A DNA stretch of 18,447 bases, taken from positions 1 through 18,447 of the forward strand of contig CAMBQX010000013.1 in assembly GCA_945870085.1 (NCBI GenBank), read 5' to 3'. Each line of letters begins with the position of its first letter. Within the stretch, counting starts at the first letter, position 1. This document shows positions 14,957 to 18,447 of the stretch, in pieces. Under the pieces are notes generated by a model. It did not search any database, was not told the DNA's origin, and worked only from the letters and a program-made list of their open reading frames with translations. The position numbers were made by a program, and so were the translations under genes. Origin of the DNA: Bifidobacterium breve (GTDB lineage: Bacteria; Actinomycetota; Actinomycetes; S36-B12).

Positions 14957-16356
14957 CGGCTCCGCAGGCCGTTGCCGGCCTTGGCAGAGTGCACATTGTT
15001 GGCATCGGAGGTGCCGGCATGTCGGGCATTGCGCGCATCATGGTGGCACAAGGTATGGAAGTTTCGGGCAGTGATGCCAAGGACTCACGTCGGCTGCAAG
15101 CCTTGCAGGCGATTGGCGTTCGAACTCACGTTGGCCATGATGCAAAGTTAGTAGCCGGAATCGACACTCTGGTTTACTCAACAGCAATCCCTCCCGAAAA
15201 TCCGGAGCGGTCGGCCGCTGAATCCAGTGGGATTCGCGTCTTTACTCGAGCCGATGCCCTCGCATATGTCATGCGAGGGAGCCGGACGGTTGCCGTGTCA
15301 GGTGCACACGGTAAAACCACAACCACCTCGATGCTGACGGTAGCGCTGCAGCACTGCGGCGCAGACCCGTCATTTGCTATTGGCAGTGAACTAAACGAGT
15401 CGGGCTCAAATGCGCACCTCGGCAGTGGCGACATTTTTGTAGTCGAGGCCGATGAGAGCGACGGTACTTTCCTAAAGCTTGGACCTACGGCGGCGATTGT
15501 CACCAATGTTGAGGCAGACCACCTGAACTACTGGGGGAATTTTGAGGCGATTGAGCAGGCCTTCGTTGATTTCGCGTTACAAGTCAGCACTCGATCCGGA
15601 TTCATCGTGGTTTGTGTCGATGACGAGGGAGGGGCCCGGTTAGTAGGTCAAGCTCGTGCCATGGGTGTTGATGTTCGCACCTATGGCCAGTCACCCGACG
15701 CCGATTATCGAGTTACCGGCGCCGCTCTGGTGGGCCGCGGATGGCACTTCAATATCGAATTAGCCGGCGAAGTCATCGGCCAAATTCAATTGCAGGTTCC
15801 GGGCCTGCACAATGCCCTTAACGCAACGGCCGCTTTCGCCACAGCGGTTGGTTTGGGGTTTGACCCTGAATCGGTCCAGATGGGTCTAGGCGGTTTTAGT
15901 GGCACCCGCCGCAGATTTGATTTCAAAGGTGAAGTTGGTGGGGTCAGAGTTTTTGATGATTATGCCCATCACCCAACCGAGATTGCGGCCACCTTGACCG
16001 CCGCTCGCGACGTCGCTGGGGCGGGCCGGCTGATCGTGGCATTTCAAGCCCACCACTACTACCGCACGGCCATGTATTTGCAGGAGTTTGGTGTAGCGCT
16101 CGGCTTGGCAGACGAGGTGGTTGTGCTTGAAGTCTTCGCACCGGGCGAAACCCCAATTCCTGGCGTAAGCGGTCAGACGATGGCGGCTCAGGTTCCGCTT
16201 GATCCAACGCATGTGGTGTTTGAACCTTCGTGGTCCGCGGTGGCCGGCCAGTTAGCTGCACGTGCGAACTCAGGTGATGTAATAATGACTTTGGGAGCCG
16301 GTGATATTGGGATGATCGGGTCCGAGATCTTGGACATCTTGCGGGAGCGGGAATGA
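14953..16356 (+). CDS. murC: UDP-N-acetylmuramate:L-alanine ligase
   Basis: This 467-residue ligase adds the first residue, L-alanine, to UDP-MurNAc. The N-terminal nucleotide-binding motif HIVGIGGAGMSGIARIM is at about residues 16-32. The ATP loop is GAHGKTT (117-123), and VEADESDGTFL, TNVEADHLNYWG and DDYAHHPTEI are diagnostic of MurC. The C-terminal domain stretch reads FQAHHYYRT (364-372), slightly different from the usual FQPHRYTR. A strong Shine-Dalgarno AAGGAG (14940-14945) lies seven bases before the ATG, so this gene can initiate independently despite the ATGA overlap with murG. The stop overlaps ftsQ. No murB follows, unlike in many bacteria. Confidence 0.96.
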   Translation: MTAPQAVAGLGRVHIVGIGGAGMSGIARIMVAQGMEVSGSDAKDSRRLQALQAIGVRTHVGHDAKLVAGIDTLVYSTAIPPENPERSAAESSGIRVFTRADALAYVMRGSRTVAVSGAHGKTTTTSMLTVALQHCGADPSFAIGSELNESGSNAHLGSGDIFVVEADESDGTFLKLGPTAAIVTNVEADHLNYWGNFEAIEQAFVDFALQVSTRSGFIVVCVDDEGGARLVGQARAMGVDVRTYGQSPDADYRVTGAALVGRGWHFNIELAGEVIGQIQLQVPGLHNALNATAAFATAVGLGFDPESVQMGLGGFSGTRRRFDFKGEVGGVRVFDDYAHHPTEIAATLTAARDVAGAGRLIVAFQAHHYYRTAMYLQEFGVALGLADEVVVLEVFAPGETPIPGVSGQTMAAQVPLDPTHVVFEPSWSAVAGQLAARANSGDVIMTLGAGDIGMIGSEILDILRERE

Positions 16357-17060
16357 GCGCTCCAGTAATCCCACTTGATACGCAGGATCGTGAAACTAAA
16401 CCGCGCTGGCGCTGGCGTGGCCTTGTTTTTGTGTTGTTGGCGTTGCTTGTTTCAGCAACTATTTGGCTGGTTTGGTTTTCATCGGTTTTTGTTGTTCGTG
16501 ATATTCGAGTAATTGGGGTGACCGGGAGCTCCGCCGTCAAGGTGCTGGCAAGTGCCGCGGTGCCCCTTGGGGTACGAATGGCTCATTTTGATGCGGGTGG
16601 GGCAACAGCCCGAATCAGGTTATTGCCGTGGGTGGATTCGGTTGAAGTTCGCCGGGGCTGGCCTAGTGATGTCATCTTGGCGGTAGTTCCGCGGATCGCG
16701 ATTGCGACCCAACTTGGTACCGGCCGCGGTGTTGATTCAAGTGGTGTGCCATTTGATGCACCCGGGCCACTGGTAAAAAACTTGCCAGCCATCGACGCCG
16801 ATGGGGTTGGGCTGGTTTCGGCGGTCAGCGTTTGGCAGTCCTTGCCGGCACCGCTGCGAGCGAAAGTTGTGGGTGTTTCGGCGACTACTCGTGATGATGT
16901 TGTGTTGATTTTAAAGTCTGGTGCCAAAGTGCGCTGGGGGAGTGCCGAGCAGAGTGAGCTTAAGGCCCAAGTACTGACAGCGCTGCTGCAACGGCGGGCC
17001 GGCCTTTATGACGTTTCAGCCCCAGAGCTGTCAACCATCCAGCAGGAAAAGGCCAGATAG
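16353..17060 (+). CDS. ftsQ: cell division protein FtsQ
   Basis: This 235-residue bitopic protein links early and late divisome proteins and contacts FtsL/FtsB. A short cytosolic N-terminus with KPRWRWR leads to one transmembrane helix (about 23-43). The POTRA domain starts at VFVVRDIRVIGVTGSSAVKV and runs to about residue 115 (WPSDVILAVVPRIAIA). The FtsQ beta domain follows, including DSSGVPF and VRWGSAEQSELKAQVL near the end. It is at the short end of the family. The start overlaps the murC stop as ATGA, with GGGAG (16343-16347) as a plausible ribosome-binding site. It appears to be the last gene of the overlapping series, because a 204-base gap separates it from ftsZ. Confidence 0.93.
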   Translation: MSAPVIPLDTQDRETKPRWRWRGLVFVLLALLVSATIWLVWFSSVFVVRDIRVIGVTGSSAVKVLASAAVPLGVRMAHFDAGGATARIRLLPWVDSVEVRRGWPSDVILAVVPRIAIATQLGTGRGVDSSGVPFDAPGPLVKNLPAIDADGVGLVSAVSVWQSLPAPLRAKVVGVSATTRDDVVLILKSGAKVRWGSAEQSELKAQVLTALLQRRAGLYDVSAPELSTIQQEKAR

Positions 17061-17082
17061 CAATAAATTTTGTGGATTTATA

Positions 17083-17120
17083 GGGGGTTTTTGCTTGGCC
17101 GCAAAGGAAATCACCCCCCC
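17083..17120 (+). other. hairpin and C-rich tract between ftsQ and ftsZ
   Basis: GGGGG (17083-17087) can pair with part of the C-run 17114-17120, and inside it TTTGC (17090-17094) pairs with GCAAA (17101-17105) around TTGGCC. The structure lies just after ftsQ and could slow or end the upstream transcript, though no T-run follows the 3' arm. The next 40 bases stay C-rich with few G, which is unlike the coding regions around it. Confidence 0.3.
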
Positions 17121-17191
17121 ACCTTGCGCAACACCGGCCCCACCCTCTACCCTCCCGCCGGTTGTAAGTAGGCCGAAAACTCACCCTGAAC

Positions 17192-17220
17192 TTGAGGTTG
17201 AGACTCGGCAAGGTTAGGCA
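17192..17220 (+). promoter_or_regulatory. candidate ftsZ promoter
   Basis: TTGAGG (17192-17197) and TAGGCA (17215-17220) are 17 bases apart, about 45 bases before the ftsZ start. The direct repeat TTGAGGTTGAG overlaps the -35 element. Actinobacterial ftsZ genes commonly have their own promoters in the ftsQ-ftsZ gap, which supports the idea, but the -10 element is a weak match. Confidence 0.35.
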
Positions 17221-17264
17221 GTTCGAGGTCACCGCCTCGGACACGACTGAAGGGAAGAGACGCC

Positions 17265-18401
17265 GTGGCAGCTCCGCAGAACTATCTGGCAGTGATAAAG
17301 GTTGTTGGTATTGGCGGCGGCGGGGTGAACGCGGTCAACCGGATGATCGAAGTTGGCCTTAAGGGTGTTGAGTTCATCGCGATTAACACTGACGCGCAGG
17401 CGCTATTGATGAGCGATGCCGACGTCAAACTAGATATTGGTCGGGAGCTGACCCGCGGCCTTGGCGCTGGGGCTAATCCTGAGGTCGGGATGAAGGCCGC
17501 CGAGGATCACATCCAAGAGATCGAAGAAGTACTCAAGGGCTCTGACATGGTCTTCGTTACCGCTGGTGAAGGCGGCGGCACTGGTACCGGCGGTGCTCCG
17601 GTGGTGGCGCGAGTGGCTAGATCCCTTGGCGCTTTGACCATTGGTGTGGTGACGCGCCCGTTTGGGTTTGAAGGTCGGCGTCGCCAAGCTCAGGCTGAAA
17701 CTGGTATTGAGAGCCTGCGTGCTGAGGTAGATACCTTGATAGTCATTCCGAACGACCGCCTGCTTTCATTATCTGATCGCAATATCAGCGTGATTGATGC
17801 GTTCCGGCAAGCAGATCATGTATTGCTTCAAGGGGTGTCAGGGATTACCGACCTAATTACCACCCCCGGCCTGATCAACCTCGACTTTGCCGATGTGAAG
17901 AGCGTCATGCATGGAGCAGGATCTGCCCTCATGGGCATCGGCTCTGCGCGTGGTGAGGATCGCGCTGTCGAAGCTGCCGAAAAGGCCATCTCTAGCCCAT
18001 TACTCGAAGCCGGGATTGACGGGGCTCACGGAGTTCTGCTCTCAATTTCTGGCGGCAGTGACCTTGGGCTATTTGAGATCAATGAGGCGGCCCGCTTGGT
18101 TAGTGATGCAGCACATCCAGATGCCAACATCATTTTTGGCGCCGTCATTGACGACACTCTCGGCGATGAGGTGCGCGTTACCGTAATCGCTGCTGGTTTT
18201 GATGGTGGCGAACCGCCAGCCCGCAAGGGTGTTTCGACAACTACTTCGGCCCGACGCCTCGATGACACCGGGTCCATCCCGGCGGTCACCGGTGAGGTGC
18301 CGGTCGTTACTTCACCACCGGCTCGACCAGTCCAGCAGCCTCGTACCGTCATCTTCGATGATGCCGATGATGGCCTCGACGTACCTGACTTCCTAAAATA
18401 G
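17265..18401 (+). CDS. ftsZ: cell division GTPase FtsZ
   Basis: This 378-residue tubulin homologue polymerises into the Z-ring that guides septal wall synthesis. It begins at GTG 17265 with the actinobacterial N-terminus AAPQNYLAVIKVVGIGGGG. GAAGGG (17249-17254) ten bases upstream is the likely ribosome-binding site. The nucleotide site includes GGGGVNAVNRM, NTDAQAL and the tubulin signature GGGTGTGG (103-110). The catalytic T7 loop is NLDFADVKSVM (205-215). The disordered linker is short (about 50 residues), and the C-terminal peptide LDVPDFLK, which binds SepF-type partners in actinobacteria, is intact. No ftsA precedes it, as expected for this phylum. The 204-base upstream gap suggests separate transcriptional control in addition to readthrough from the dcw operon. 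Confidence 0.97.
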   Translation: MAAPQNYLAVIKVVGIGGGGVNAVNRMIEVGLKGVEFIAINTDAQALLMSDADVKLDIGRELTRGLGAGANPEVGMKAAEDHIQEIEEVLKGSDMVFVTAGEGGGTGTGGAPVVARVARSLGALTIGVVTRPFGFEGRRRQAQAETGIESLRAEVDTLIVIPNDRLLSLSDRNISVIDAFRQADHVLLQGVSGITDLITTPGLINLDFADVKSVMHGAGSALMGIGSARGEDRAVEAAEKAISSPLLEAGIDGAHGVLLSISGGSDLGLFEINEAARLVSDAAHPDANIIFGAVIDDTLGDEVRVTVIAAGFDGGEPPARKGVSTTTSARRLDDTGSIPAVTGEVPVVTSPPARPVQQPRTVIFDDADDGLDVPDFLK

Positions 18402-18410
18402 AAAAGCTAA

Positions 18411-18447
18411 ATGAAAACTGTCACAGGCCACTTCGGTTCGGTGGCGC
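18411..18447 (+). CDS. start of a gene downstream of ftsZ, truncated by the window end
   Basis: An ATG at 18411, nine bases after the ftsZ stop, opens a frame that reads MKTVTGHFGSVA to the window edge. AGAAAAG (18400-18406) is a poor ribosome-binding site. In actinobacteria ftsZ is usually followed by pgeF (laccase-domain, YlmD/YfiH family), a YggS-family gene and sepF, so pgeF is the natural guess. Twelve residues are too few to confirm this. Confidence 0.4.
   Translation, partial: MKTVTGHFGSVA

Noticed and set aside
1..18447. CRISPR arrays, transposons, tRNA or rRNA genes
   Set aside because: No array of spaced repeats, no transposase or terminal inverted repeats and no tRNA/rRNA-like sequence was seen in the intergenic stretches; genes are tightly packed on one strand.

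Overview
The window is one continuous plus-strand block of housekeeping and cell-division genes from an actinobacterium (Actinomycetota). The gene order is trmD (5' truncated), rplS, two type I signal peptidase genes, then a complete division/cell-wall (dcw) cluster: mraZ, a 68-codon membrane ORF, rsmH, ftsL, ftsI, murE, murF, mraY, murD, ftsW, murG, murC, ftsQ, ftsZ, and the first codons of a further gene. The assignment to Actinomycetota rests on several features: the FtsZ N-terminus and its DVPDFLK tail, the GNGEQRLNA form of MurG, the order murD-ftsW-murG-murC-ftsQ-ftsZ, the absence of ftsA, ddlB and murB, and a long proline/alanine-rich FtsL. The DNA is moderately GC-rich by eye and very compact. 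I cannot name the genus; a small-genome aquatic lineage is only a guess.

Positions 1-1014 hold the translation end of the block: the tRNA m1G37 methyltransferase TrmD and ribosomal protein L19. The space between them carries a candidate promoter, a terminator-like stem followed by TTTT, and a hairpin that covers the L19 ribosome-binding site, so L19 may be regulated through its leader. Positions 1081-2528 encode two divergent LepB proteins whose genes overlap by one base (TGATG). The next 336 bases hold a short GC-rich terminator and then the dcw control region: a TTGACG-16-TAGAGT promoter threaded by TGG triplets at exact 10-bp steps, which matches the known MraZ operator design.

Positions 2865-17060 are the dcw operon. 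Between mraZ and the rest lies a compact GC-rich RNA element with two competing pairings. It sits where the reported actinobacterial 'mraW RNA motif' is found. A small single-span membrane protein gene follows and is coupled to rsmH. From there to ftsQ almost every junction is a 4-base ATGA/GTGA overlap or a gap of a few bases. The exceptions are ftsL-ftsI (14 bases), ftsI-murE (5) and ftsW-murG (3). Together the genes make the UDP-MurNAc-pentapeptide (MurC, MurD, MurE, MurF), load it on lipid (MraY, MurG), polymerise and cross-link it at the septum (FtsW, FtsI), and regulate and position the machine (FtsQ, FtsL, FtsZ). MurE carries the DNPR signature of meso-diaminopimelate ligases, so the wall is predicted to be of the meso-DAP type.

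The ftsZ gene (17265-18401) stands apart behind a 204-base intergenic region with a hairpin, a C-rich tract and a candidate promoter of its own. I found no mobile elements, CRISPR arrays, tRNAs or rRNAs. The least explained items are the 68-residue membrane protein, the RNA leader in front of it, and the structured L19 leader.
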